From: FEN-1191 sp036490715 | GTDB lineage: Bacteria; Pseudomonadota; Gammaproteobacteria; Steroidobacterales; Steroidobacteraceae | Reading direction: 5' to 3' | NCBI GenBank assembly: GCA_036490715.1 | Contig: DASXDL010000021.1 | Coordinates: 1 to 31,324, forward strand | Length of the DNA stretch: 31,324 nucleotides | Shown here: positions 16,091 to 24,214 of the stretch, piece after piece | Layout: every line of letters starts with the position of its first letter | How positions within the stretch are numbered: the stretch's first letter is position 1 | Translations under genes and position numbers: made by a program | Notes under the pieces: model-generated | The model's database searches: none | Seen by the model: only the letters and a program-made list of their open reading frames with translations | Told to the model about the DNA's origin: nothing

Positions 16091-18378
16091 GCCGCCATCG
16101 CCAGTCGCTCGGGCCGGCCGACCGCGAAGCCCTGCACGTAGTCCACGCCGATGCGCCGGGCGGCGTCGAGCGTGCTGGCGTCTTCGACCTGCTCGGCGAT
16201 GACCTTGAAGTTCAGGCTGCGGGCCAGGCGGATCATCGCCGTCACCATGGCCTGGTTGACGGTATCGCGCGCCAGGTTGCGGAAGAATGAACCATCGATT
16301 TTGAGGTAATCGATCGAGATGTTCTTGAGATTGGCGAACGAGCCCAGGCCGCTGCCGAAATCATCGAGCGCGAAGCGGCAACCCATGCCGTGCAGCACGC
16401 CGACGAAGCGGCGCGCCTGTTCCAGGTTGGCGACCACGGCGTTCTCGGCGATCTCGAAGCACACCTGCGCCGGATTAGCGCCGGTGGAATCAAAGCACTC
16501 GACCACGAATTCCAGGAACTGCGCATCCTGCAGCGTCTGGCCGGAGATGTTGATCGCGACGCTGCGCTTGGGTGCAAGCGTGATGCCGCCGCGGCCGAGC
16601 GCGGTGAGCGTGGTCTGCACCACCCAGCGATCCACCAGTACCATGAGCCGGAAGCGCTCCGCGGCGCGCACGAATTCCCCCGGCGACAGGTGCCGGCCGG
16701 AGTCATCGCGCAGGCGCACCAGCACCTCCATGGCCGGGCCGTCATCGGTGGCATTGAAGGCCGCCACGATCGGCTGGCAGTAGAGCTCGAAGCTGCTGTC
16801 GCGCAGCGCCGCCTGCAAAGTCTGCAACCACTGGATCTCGCCGTTGTTGCGCGCCTGCACCTCGTCGCGGGCCGAGTAGACCGATACATGGCCGCCCTGG
16901 CGCTTGGCGACATAGCAGGCCGAGTCGGCCGCCGCCAGCGATTCCTCCATCGTGCCGCTGTCGCGCGCCAGTTCTACCAGGCCGATGCTGACGCCGACGT
17001 TGAAGATCTTGTCCTTCCAGACGAAACGAAAGTCGTTGACCGCGCGGCATACGTCGTCGGCGATCTGGCGCGCCTTTTCCAGCGGACAGCCCACCAGCAG
17101 CATGCCGAATTCATCGCCGCCGACCCGGCCGACGGTATCCGAGTCGCGTACCGCGTCGCGCAGGATCTTGGCGCACTCGCGCAGCATGGCGTCACCGGCA
17201 ACGTGACCGCTGCTGTCATTGATGATCTTGAAGCGGTCCAGGTCGAGGTAGCACAGCACGTGAGTGCTATCGCCGCGATGCGCAATGTCGACCGATTCCT
17301 GCAGCCGCCGCTCGAACTCGCGCCGGTTGACCAGCCCGGTCAGCGCATCGTGCGTGGCCTGATACGACATCTGCCGCGCCACGCCGCGCATTTCGGTGAC
17401 ATCGTGCAGCAACACCACGGCGCCGACGGTCTCGCCGCCGTCCATCTTCATCGGCGCGGCCGACAGCTCCACCAGCCGCTCGCTGCCGCCCGGCGGACGC
17501 ACCATCAGTGCGCGGCGGCTCAGGTTCAGCGGCGAACCGGCCGCCAGCGCCTGGCGCACCGGCTCGGCCAGCGCCTTGCGGTCCGACTCGTCGACCGCGA
17601 CCAGTTCCTCCAGCAGTGTGCCGGTGACCTCGTCGGCGACCACCCCCATCAGGCGCGCGGCGGCTGGATTCAGATAGTCCAGGCGGCCGTCGACGTCGGT
17701 GGTGATCAGCGCCTCGGACAGCGCCTCCAGTGCGCGGCGCGAGCGCGAGCGACCGCTGCTGCCGGCCAGTGCCTGCAGCGTCTGCGTCGGTAGCACTTCC
17801 ACGCCGACGATCAGCACCGCGCGTTCGCCGACGAAATCCACCACCCAGGTGGACAGCTCCAGGCGCGAGCTCTGACCGGATTTGCCGATCAGATCGATCT
17901 CGTAGCGCTCGGCGGTCGGCTCACCAGCCAGGCGCCGGCGGATGTTATCGGCGACCAGCTCGGCGTGATCCGGCGGCACCAGGTCCTGCAGCCGCCGGCC
18001 GAGCAGCTCGCCCACCCGCACTCCCAACAGGTTGGCAAACTGCGGATTGACGTAGCGAATGGTTTCGCCGTGAACCAGCACCGACTCGTGCACGCGATCG
18101 CCGAGCGAGCCGATCTGGGCGGTGGCGGCCGTGGCGCGATCGGATTCGGCCGCCACGCGCCCCAGCAGATGGTTCACGGCCGTGACCATGTGCGCCAGTT
18201 CGGGTTGATCGGTGTGCAGTTCGAGGTGGCTGTTGAGCGATTCGCTCACCGCGATCCGCTGCACCTGGCGCGACACTACTTCGAGCGCGTGCAACTGCCG
18301 CCGCTGCAGGAAAAACAGCACCAGCAGCAGTATCGCGGCCACACCGAACAGCAGGCAGAGCAGAACGATGATCGACAT
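16087..18378 (-). CDS. membrane-anchored PAS-PAS-GGDEF-EAL cyclic-di-GMP protein
   Basis: A 763-residue sensor for cyclic-di-GMP turnover. One N-terminal membrane helix (about 3-25), then a HAMP-like linker (30-80), PAS domains at about 85-195 and 215-330, GGDEF at 340-505 and EAL at about 515-760. GGDEF (420-424) is intact, with the inhibitory I-site RDSD ending five residues before it. In the EAL domain the signature reads EVL (551-553), but the residues needed for metal and catalysis appear present: INIS, EIAEN, DDFGSG, LKIDGSF, AEQVED and VQGF. Both activities are therefore possible. The start is the ATG at 18378; the in-frame TTG at 18381 adds one residue. There is no HtrB- or REC-like input domain, and the ligand sensed by the PAS domains is unknown. 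Confidence 0.95.
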   Translation of the reverse strand: MSIIVLLCLLFGVAAILLLVLFFLQRRQLHALEVVSRQVQRIAVSESLNSHLELHTDQPELAHMVTAVNHLLGRVAAESDRATAATAQIGSLGDRVHESVLVHGETIRYVNPQFANLLGVRVGELLGRRLQDLVPPDHAELVADNIRRRLAGEPTAERYEIDLIGKSGQSSRLELSTWVVDFVGERAVLIVGVEVLPTQTLQALAGSSGRSRSRRALEALSEALITTDVDGRLDYLNPAAARLMGVVADEVTGTLLEELVAVDESDRKALAEPVRQALAAGSPLNLSRRALMVRPPGGSERLVELSAAPMKMDGGETVGAVVLLHDVTEMRGVARQMSYQATHDALTGLVNRREFERRLQESVDIAHRGDSTHVLCYLDLDRFKIINDSSGHVAGDAMLRECAKILRDAVRDSDTVGRVGGDEFGMLLVGCPLEKARQIADDVCRAVNDFRFVWKDKIFNVGVSIGLVELARDSGTMEESLAAADSACYVAKRQGGHVSVYSARDEVQARNNGEIQWLQTLQAALRDSSFELYCQPIVAAFNATDDGPAMEVLVRLRDDSGRHLSPGEFVRAAERFRLMVLVDRWVVQTTLTALGRGGITLAPKRSVAINISGQTLQDAQFLEFVVECFDSTGANPAQVCFEIAENAVVANLEQARRFVGVLHGMGCRFALDDFGSGLGSFANLKNISIDYLKIDGSFFRNLARDTVNQAMVTAMIRLARSLNFKVIAEQVEDASTLDAARRIGVDYVQGFAVGRPERLAMAA

Positions 18379-18407
18379 CAAAGCCGTTTATGAAGCGATG
18401 CTTTTCC

Positions 18408-18425
18408 CTTGGTGAAAGGACCAAG
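18408..18425 (-). repeat. hairpin CTTGGT-N6-ACCAAG in the GGDEF-EAL gene leader
   Basis: Perfect 6-bp arms (18408-18413 and 18420-18425) about 30-47 nt upstream of the GGDEF-EAL start codon. No T-run follows on either strand. It may be an operator or an mRNA leader hairpin. It does not match the GEMM cyclic-di-GMP riboswitch as I know it. Confidence 0.35.
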
Positions 18426-18497
18426 CTCCGCCATCGCCCGCACAAGCAGCATAGCGGAGTATCCACATGGCCCCATGGCATTTCACCATATCGTGGC

Positions 18498-18512
18498 GCT
18501 TGCCCAGCAAGC
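18498..18512. repeat. palindrome GCTTGC-CCA-GCAAGC in the divergent gap
   Basis: Perfect 6-bp arms around CCA midway between the divergent GGDEF-EAL and pcm-like genes, where an operator for either promoter would be expected. Nothing identifies a regulator. Other contents of the 271-nt gap are the leader hairpin at 18408-18425 and a weak promoter at 18590-18618. Confidence 0.3.
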
Positions 18513-18589
18513 ACCGCGCAGGCTGCATACCATTCCGCACGGCGCGTGCGATTGCCGTTGCATAACGGGCGTGTCGCCACACCGTGGCC

Positions 18590-18618
18590 TTGGCAGACGC
18601 GGCAAAAACCCTTAACGT
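18590..18618 (+). promoter_or_regulatory. possible promoter for the pcm-like/rhodanese/tolC unit
   Basis: TTGGCA (18590-18595, 5/6 to the -35 consensus) and TAACGT (18613-18618, 3/6 to the -10) are separated by exactly 17 bp. Initiation near 18625 would leave about 25 nt before the first start. The -10 is weak, so this is tentative. Confidence 0.3.
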
Positions 18619-18649
18619 CGCACCTACCCCACGAGCCGGATTAAGTCTA

Positions 18650-19303
18650 ATGCTGATGGACGCAGCCCGCGAGCAAATGGTCGAGCAGCAGGTGCGGACC
18701 GTGGATGTGCTCGATCCGCGGGTGCTCGAGTGCCTGCGCGCGCTGCCACGCGAGCGATTCGTCCCGCCGGCTTGGCGCGAACTGGCATTCGCCGATTGCG
18801 AGATCGCCCTGCCGTGTGGCAAGCGCATGCTGCGGCCGATGTTGATCGGCCGCATCCTGCAGACTCTGGCACTGCAGGGCGGCGAGCAGGTACTCGAGAT
18901 CGGCTCCGGCTCGGGCTACCTGTCGGCCTGCCTGGGCCGCCTCGGCGGCCGCGTCCGCAGCCTCGAGTTGCACCCGGAGATCGCTAACCTGGCACGCGCC
19001 AACCTGCGCTCGGTGGCGCCGACCCTGCCGGTCGAGATCATCGATGGCGATGGCATGCAATTGTCCGACGCGGCGCATTACGACGTGATCGTGCTGACCG
19101 CCTCGCTACCGATCTACCAGCCACAGTTCGAGCGCGCGCTGCGTGCGGATGGGCGGCTGTTCGTCGTGGTCGGAGCCACGCAGTTGCAGCAGGCGACGCT
19201 GGTGCGCCGCGCGGGCGAAGGCAGTTGCATCAGCCAGCCGCTATTCGAGACCTGTATCGAAGCGCTGGAGCACGCGCCGCGGCCGAGCGCCTTCGGCTTC
19301 TAG
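18650..19303 (+). CDS. protein-L-isoaspartate O-methyltransferase family protein (probably diverged)
   Basis: A 217-residue Rossmann methyltransferase of the Pcm family. The N-terminus (MDAAREQMVEQQVRTVDVLD) and the SAM-binding VLEIGSGSGYLSA are typical. However, where E. coli Pcm has the active-site loop LPIGQGQTIS, this protein reads LPCGKRMLRP, so the catalytic serine appears to be absent, and the later TAAPPEIP region is LTASLPIY. It may not repair isoaspartate. Start may be 18650 or the ATG at 18656; the open frame back to 18584 lies in the promoter region. The rhodanese gene starts 2 nt after the stop and tolC follows, an arrangement I recall from other gammaproteobacteria. Confidence 0.85.
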   Translation: MLMDAAREQMVEQQVRTVDVLDPRVLECLRALPRERFVPPAWRELAFADCEIALPCGKRMLRPMLIGRILQTLALQGGEQVLEIGSGSGYLSACLGRLGGRVRSLELHPEIANLARANLRSVAPTLPVEIIDGDGMQLSDAAHYDVIVLTASLPIYQPQFERALRADGRLFVVVGATQLQQATLVRRAGEGSCISQPLFETCIEALEHAPRPSAFGF

Positions 19304-19305
19304 TC

Positions 19306-19629
19306 ATGGCGGTGCCGGAACTCGATCCGCAGCAGCTCAAGGCCCGGCTCGACGCCGGCGAGGCGCTGCGACTGCTGGATGTGCGCGAACCGTGGGAGTA
19401 TGCGATCGCGCGTCTGCCGGGCAGCATCCATGTGCCGCTGGGAGAGTTGAGCAGGCGCTGGCGCGAGCTGGAGCGCGAAGGACCGATCGTGGTGGTCTGC
19501 AAGGTCGGCAGCCGCAGCCGCCGCGCGGCCGAATTTCTGGCGGCACAGGGCTTCGGCCAGGTGGCCAATCTGGCCGGCGGTATGGACGCGTGGATGCGGG
19601 ACATCGATCCGGACCTTAAGGTTTATTAA
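19306..19629 (+). CDS. single-domain rhodanese (GlpE/PspE-like sulfurtransferase)
   Basis: A 107-residue single rhodanese domain, likely cytosolic because no signal peptide is seen. LLDVREPWEYAIARLPGSIHVPL is the usual rhodanese core, and the active loop CKVGSRS has the persulfide-forming cysteine at residue 65. GGMDAWMRDIDP is the conserved C-terminal part. It probably moves sulfane sulfur, but donor and acceptor are unknown. The ATG at 19306 follows the pcm-like stop by 2 nt; earlier in-frame starts lie inside that gene. tolC begins 25 nt downstream. Confidence 0.93.
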   Translation: MAVPELDPQQLKARLDAGEALRLLDVREPWEYAIARLPGSIHVPLGELSRRWRELEREGPIVVVCKVGSRSRRAAEFLAAQGFGQVANLAGGMDAWMRDIDPDLKVY

Positions 19630-19654
19630 CCTCTTCGAGCTTGGATGGTGATGC

Positions 19655-21112
19655 ATGAAGGTCCGCTGGCTAATCGGCGTTGCAGGGATCATGGTCGCGG
19701 GCCATGCCGCCGCCGTTAACCTGCTGGATGTCTATAACCGCGCGCTCGACACCGACCCACTGTGGCATCAGGCCAGTGCCAATCGCCTGGCGACCCGCGA
19801 GACCAAGACCCAGGCGGTGCTCGGACTGGTGCCGCTCGACGTCAGCGCCAACAAGAATTTCATCGGCATCGGCAGCACCCAGATCAAGACCCCGGCGTAC
19901 CTCGGCGCCGGGCTGTCGATCAATCTGTTCAACTGGGACAACTGGGTCGCGCTCAAGGCCGCCGATGCGATCGTGGCGCAGGCCGAAGCCAACTACCAGG
20001 CCGCCAGCCAGAACCTGATCCAGCGGGTGTCGCAGCAGTACTTCGCGGTACTGGCGGCCCAGGACACGCTCACCGCCGAGCAGAGCGCGCTGCAATCGGT
20101 GCAGACGCAGCTCGACCAGGCCGAACAGCGCTACAAGGTTGGACTGATCGCGGTGACCGACGTGGCCGTGGCCCGCGCATCGCGCGACAGCACTTCGGCG
20201 GCCGTGATCGCGGCCAAGCGCGCGCTGGCGACGCAGCAGGATTTGCTGCGGGCGATCACCAGCGACACCTACGCCAGCCTGGCGGGCCCACGCGACGACA
20301 TGCCGCTGCTCAATCCGGACCCGGCCAGCGAGGACAGCTGGGTCACCACCGCAATGGAGCAAAACGCCAGCCTGATCGCCAGTCGCATGGCGTCGGACAT
20401 TGCGCACGACAACCTGCTCACGGCCTACGGCGGCCACCTGCCGACCATCAACATCAACGTCACCCGCAACTGGGCGCTCGAGCACGGCAACTTCAACGGC
20501 ACCAGCAGCAATCCGGCACTGGGACAGGCCGCCCTGATCGGCGCCATCAACGGCCTGCCCACCGTGGTGGATACCAACGATGTGTTCTGGTCGGTGGGCA
20601 TCTCGGTGCCACTGTTCACCGCCGGGCTGACGCAATCGAAGGTGCGCCAGGCGCGCTACAGCTGGGATGCCGCCAAGGCCGGGCTTGATTTCACGTCGCG
20701 CCAGACCGAGGAGCAGACCCGGGATGCCTACCAGGGCGTGATCAGCCAGATCGCGCAGGTGCAGGCGCTCAAGCAGGCGGTGGAATCCGATCGCATCGCG
20801 CTCGAGGCGACCCAGGCCGGCTATCAGGTCGGCACCAAGACGGTGGTGGATGTGCTGACCACGCGCGCGCAGCTGCTGACCGACGATACCAACTACGCGC
20901 AGGCCAAATACGCCTACCTCAATGGCGTCGTGTCGCTGCGCCTGGCCGCCGGCAACCTTGATCGCAGCACCATCGAGCTGATCAACGGCTGGCTGGTGGA
21001 ACCGCGCCCGCCGCTGCCAGCGGTGCCGGCCGGTCCGAATGCGCCCGCGACCACCGCGCCGATGCCGCTGGGCGGCACCCCCGGGGACATAGGGTCGCCG
21101 ACAACGCCCTAA
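19655..21112 (+). CDS. tolC: TolC family outer membrane channel protein
   Basis: Outer-membrane exit duct for efflux pumps and type I secretion, acting as a trimer. 485 residues. A signal peptide of about 20 residues ends in HAAA before VNLLDVYNRALDTDP, the usual first helix of TolC proteins. Two repeated outer-membrane-efflux domains follow, with the expected coiled-coil segments (for example AEQRYKVGLIAVTDVAVARA and QVGTKTVVDVLTTRA). The last 40 residues are a Pro/Ala-rich tail (PRPPLPAVPAGPNAPATT) beyond the conserved barrel, probably disordered. GGATGG lies 8-10 nt upstream of the ATG at 19655. Its stop overlaps that of convergent waaA. No partner pump genes are nearby. Confidence 0.95.
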   Translation: MKVRWLIGVAGIMVAGHAAAVNLLDVYNRALDTDPLWHQASANRLATRETKTQAVLGLVPLDVSANKNFIGIGSTQIKTPAYLGAGLSINLFNWDNWVALKAADAIVAQAEANYQAASQNLIQRVSQQYFAVLAAQDTLTAEQSALQSVQTQLDQAEQRYKVGLIAVTDVAVARASRDSTSAAVIAAKRALATQQDLLRAITSDTYASLAGPRDDMPLLNPDPASEDSWVTTAMEQNASLIASRMASDIAHDNLLTAYGGHLPTININVTRNWALEHGNFNGTSSNPALGQAALIGAINGLPTVVDTNDVFWSVGISVPLFTAGLTQSKVRQARYSWDAAKAGLDFTSRQTEEQTRDAYQGVISQIAQVQALKQAVESDRIALEATQAGYQVGTKTVVDVLTTRAQLLTDDTNYAQAKYAYLNGVVSLRLAAGNLDRSTIELINGWLVEPRPPLPAVPAGPNAPATTAPMPLGGTPGDIGSPTTP

Positions 21113-22368
21113 GCGGGTCGATCGATGCGCTCGATCAGTCCCATCAGGCGCGCCAGCGCGCCGCGGTTGGCCTCGATGGCGGCACGACCGGCGGCGCCCT
21201 GGGCGGCACGGCGTTCCGGCTCTGCCAGCAGCGCGCTCAGCGCCGCGCTCAGCTGCTGCTCATCGCGCACGATCGTGAGCGCGCCGTGCTCGCGCAGCAC
21301 GCGCGCGAGCTCCGGCGCGTTGAACTGCGCCGGGCCGGTGAGCACCGGCAGTCCCAAGGCGGCCGGCTCGAGCAGGTTGTGACCACCGACCGGCACCAGA
21401 CTGCCGCCGACGAACGCCACATCGGCGGCGGCATAGAAGTCGGTCAGCTCCCCGAGCGTATCGAGCAGTAGCACCTGAAATTCCGCCGGCGGCGGACCGC
21501 TCGAGCGCCGCTGACAGGTCAACCCCGCCGAGCGCACGCCGGCGGCGGCCTCATCAAATCGGGGCGCGTGGCGCGGCGCCATGACCAGTAGCGTCGAGGG
21601 GCGCTCGGTGCACAGCCGGCGCTGGGCCGCGAGCACGATGCATTCCTCGCCAGCATGAGTGCTGCCGGCGATCCACACCGGGCGCCCGGCGGCATAGCGC
21701 GCGCGCAGCTGCGCGCCGCGCTCCAGCGCCTGCGCCGGCAATTGCCGGTCGAACTTGATGTTGCCGACCACCGTCAGCCGCTCGGGCGGCACGCCCAGTG
21801 CCTCGAAGCGCTGCGCGTCGGCCGCGCTCTGCGCGCCGACCCAGGTGCAGCGGCCGAGCGGGGCGCGCAGCAGTCCGGGCAGGCGCCCATACAATCTGGC
21901 GCTGCGCTCCGACACCCGGGCGCTGGCGAACAGCACCGGCACACCCGCGCCGCAGGCCTGGTGCAGCAGGTTCGGCCACAGCTCGGCTTCGAGCACGATC
22001 AGCAATCGCGGTCGCAGTCCGATCAGGCAGCGTCGCACGCTGCCGGGCAGATCGTACGGGGCGTAACGCACCGCGATCTGCGGTAGTAGCGCGCGGCCCA
22101 GCGAGCGCGCAGTCGGCGTCGCGCAGCTGAGCGTGATCGCATCCTGCGGCCGCCGTGCGCGCAGCGCCTCGATCAGCACCACCGCGGCCCGCACCTCCCC
22201 CACCGACACCGCATGCACCCAGATGCCGCCGCCGGGCGCGCGCGCGCCGTAACCGAAGCGCTCGCCCCAGCCGCGCCAGTACTCGCGCTCACGCAAGCCG
22301 CGCACCGCGACCAGCAGGCTGACGGCGGGCAACGCCAGGTACAGCAGCAGGGTGTAGAGCCAGCGCAC
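21109..22368 (-). CDS. waaA: 3-deoxy-D-manno-octulosonic acid (Kdo) transferase
   Basis: Transfers Kdo from CMP-Kdo to lipid IVA at the inner face of the cytoplasmic membrane. From the GTG at 22368 it is 419 residues, typical length. An N-terminal hydrophobic anchor (WLYTLLLYLALPAVSLLVAV) is followed by WVHAVSVGEV, which carries the conserved catalytic glutamate, then VLEAELWPNLL and the CMP-Kdo site region FVGGSLVPVGGHNLLEPAALGLP. The GTG start is chosen because the homologous N-terminus begins there and only 7 nt separate it from the kdkA stop; the frame stays open to 22581 inside kdkA. Being next to a Kdo kinase suggests that it adds a single Kdo. Confidence 0.95.
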   Translation of the reverse strand: MRWLYTLLLYLALPAVSLLVAVRGLREREYWRGWGERFGYGARAPGGGIWVHAVSVGEVRAAVVLIEALRARRPQDAITLSCATPTARSLGRALLPQIAVRYAPYDLPGSVRRCLIGLRPRLLIVLEAELWPNLLHQACGAGVPVLFASARVSERSARLYGRLPGLLRAPLGRCTWVGAQSAADAQRFEALGVPPERLTVVGNIKFDRQLPAQALERGAQLRARYAAGRPVWIAGSTHAGEECIVLAAQRRLCTERPSTLLVMAPRHAPRFDEAAAGVRSAGLTCQRRSSGPPPAEFQVLLLDTLGELTDFYAAADVAFVGGSLVPVGGHNLLEPAALGLPVLTGPAQFNAPELARVLREHGALTIVRDEQQLSAALSALLAEPERRAAQGAAGRAAIEANRGALARLMGLIERIDRPA

Positions 22369-22375
22369 TACCGTG

Positions 22376-23146
22376 TCAGGCGGCCTCGGCGCGCCGCCGC
22401 GCCTTGACGAAATAGCCGCTGAGCAGCGAGGCCCAGTCGGCTTCGCTGAAGTGCTCCGGCGGCAACGGGTCGGCGATTTTCTCGATCGAACGGCGCAGCC
22501 GCACGATATTGCTGTCGCACCACAGCCCGGGCTTGCGCAGCCGGCCGCGATCGAAATCCACCAGCCACACCTCACGCTCATCGCTGATCAGAACGTTGTG
22601 GGCGTTCAGGTCGGCATGAAACACGCCATCCTTGTGGAACCGACGCAGCGCCTTGCCGAGCGCGATCCAGTGGCTCAGCGGCAGCGCGCCGGCCTGCAGC
22701 CGCGCCGCCAGCGAGCTGACCTCGGGTATGCGCTCGGTCAGCAGGTCGGCGCAGTAGCTGTAGCGCCCGGTGCGGCGGTAGCAGGCCGCGATCGGTCGCG
22801 GCACCGCCAGTCCGGCGCGCCGCATCACGTACAGCATGTGCCATTCCACGAATGAGCGCGTCAACGATTCGGCCTGCCACCAGTAGCGGTCCGAGAACAG
22901 CCGGGCGGCCCAGCCGCCGCGCCGATAGTGCCGCAGCACCAGTTGCCGATCGTCGGCATCGATAAACAGCGTCGAGCCGCGTCCCTCCGGCGCCTCGCGC
23001 ACCTGCCCGCGACGCGCCCACCAGCCCGGATCGAACCAGTTCGCGGCCGCGTTGCCCGCCTTGGAAGTGTCATATAGCATCGCGCCGCCGCGAATCTCTA
23101 TTTGCCGCACTTCCGCCCCGGTCGGCCAGATCAATGACTTTCGCAT
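22376..23146 (-). CDS. kdkA: 3-deoxy-D-manno-octulosonic acid kinase
   Basis: Phosphorylates Kdo of the LPS inner core at the 4-position using ATP (known from Haemophilus KdkA). 256 residues from the ATG at 23146. Typical of the family are GRGSTLFIDADDRQLVLRHY, GGWAARLFSDRYWW, the TRSFVEWHML segment, the kinase loop HADLNAHN with catalytic Asp, and VDFDRGR. The start gives about 22 residues before MLYD, as in Xanthomonas homologues; the longer frame back to 23368 lies inside the divergent gene. The ATG overlaps that of the divergent heptosyltransferase in CATG. A perfect 9-bp inverted repeat lies 23-48 nt upstream of its start. Confidence 0.93.
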   Translation of the reverse strand: MRKSLIWPTGAEVRQIEIRGGAMLYDTSKAGNAAANWFDPGWWARRGQVREAPEGRGSTLFIDADDRQLVLRHYRRGGWAARLFSDRYWWQAESLTRSFVEWHMLYVMRRAGLAVPRPIAACYRRTGRYSYCADLLTERIPEVSSLAARLQAGALPLSHWIALGKALRRFHKDGVFHADLNAHNVLISDEREVWLVDFDRGRLRKPGLWCDSNIVRLRRSIEKIADPLPPEHFSEADWASLLSGYFVKARRRAEAA

Positions 23147-24209
23147 GCTGAATCTCTCACAGCGACCCGAGAGCCTGTGCTTACTCAGGCTCTCTGCCAT
23201 CGGTGATACCTGCCACGTCGTGCCGCTGGTGCGCACCCTGCAGCGCGTCTGGCCGACCACACATCTTGCCTGGGTCGTCGGCCGCCTCGAGGCGCGCTTG
23301 ATGCGGCTGCTGCCGGGGGTCGAGTTTATCACCATCGACAAGCACGACGGCCTGGCGGCGCGGCGCACACTGCGTTCGGCGCTGCGCGGTCGGCGCTTCG
23401 ATGTGCTGCTGCACTTGCAGCTGTCGCTGCGTGCCAGCCTGCTGTCGACCTATATTCCGGCACGCATCAGGCTGGGGTTCGATCGCCCGCGGGCACGCGA
23501 GCTGCAGTGGCTGTTCACCAACGCAAAGATCGCGCCGCGCACCGACGAGCATGTGCTCGACAGCTTCCAGGGCTTCCTGGTGGCGCTCGGGCTGCAGCCC
23601 GGTGCGCCGCACTGGGACCTGCCGTTGCCGGCCGAGGCCCGCCGCTATGCCGCCGAGCTGATTCCCGACGATAAGCCGACTCTTATTATCAGTCCGTGTT
23701 CGGCCCACCCGGCGCGCAACTGGTCGGCCCAGCGCTACGCTGCGGTCGCGCAGCACGCGGTGCGCGCGCACGGCATGCGCGTGATCCTGTGCGGCGGTCG
23801 CTCGCAGCTGGAGCGCGACATCGGCGATGCCATCGAGCGCATCTCCGGCCTGCCACTGATCAACCAGATCGGTGCTGACACGCTGCCGCAGCTGCTGGCG
23901 CTGTTGGCGCGCGCCACCGTGCTGCTGTGTCCGGACTCCGGACCGGCGCACATGGCCACCATGGTCGGCACCCCGGTGATCGGCCTGTACGCGGCCACGC
24001 GCCTGGCCCGCACCGGGCCGTATCTATCGCGCCAGTGGTGCGTGGACCGCTACGCCGAGGCCGCGCAGCGCTACTGCCACCGCCGTCCCGAGCAGCTGCC
24101 GTGGCATCGCAAGATCGAGCACGCCGGCGTGATGGATCTGATCGAAGTGACCGATGTGCGCGAGCGCCTCGATGCGCTGCTGCGCGCGCGGGCCGGGCTG
24201 CTACCATAG
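23145..24209 (+). CDS. glycosyltransferase family 9 (OpsX/WaaF-type heptosyltransferase)
   Basis: A 354-residue GT-B enzyme that probably adds heptose to the (phosphorylated) Kdo of the LPS inner core. LLRLSAIGDTCHVVPLV is the GT9 N-terminal motif, SPCSAHPARNWSAQRYA and CPDSGPAHMATMVGTPVIGLY are the C-terminal nucleotide-sugar site, and the tail GPYLSRQWCVDRYAEAAQ is closest in my reading to OpsX-like proteins. The start at 23145 fits the family; earlier in-frame starts from 23052 lie in kdkA. Sharing a start region with kdkA, and following waaA-kdkA in function, supports an inner-core role. Whether it is heptosyltransferase I (OpsX) or II (WaaF) is not certain. Confidence 0.9.
   Translation: MLNLSQRPESLCLLRLSAIGDTCHVVPLVRTLQRVWPTTHLAWVVGRLEARLMRLLPGVEFITIDKHDGLAARRTLRSALRGRRFDVLLHLQLSLRASLLSTYIPARIRLGFDRPRARELQWLFTNAKIAPRTDEHVLDSFQGFLVALGLQPGAPHWDLPLPAEARRYAAELIPDDKPTLIISPCSAHPARNWSAQRYAAVAQHAVRAHGMRVILCGGRSQLERDIGDAIERISGLPLINQIGADTLPQLLALLARATVLLCPDSGPAHMATMVGTPVIGLYAATRLARTGPYLSRQWCVDRYAEAAQRYCHRRPEQLPWHRKIEHAGVMDLIEVTDVRERLDALLRARAGLLP
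23169..23194. repeat. perfect 9-bp inverted repeat at the kdkA/heptosyltransferase divergent start
   Basis: GAGAGCCTG (23169-23177) and CAGGCTCTC (23186-23194) flank an 8-nt loop. On the plus strand it covers codons 9-17 of the heptosyltransferase; on the minus strand it is in the kdkA leader, just before the likely ribosome-binding region. A CTCTC at 23154-23158 could also pair with the GAGAG arm, giving a competing fold. There is no T-run, so it is not a terminator. Confidence 0.5.
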
Positions 24210-24214
24210 CCGGC

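Noticed and set aside
18382..18649. A GEMM cyclic-di-GMP riboswitch upstream of the GGDEF-EAL gene
   Set aside because: Hairpins are present but the conserved GEMM core was not found on the minus strand.
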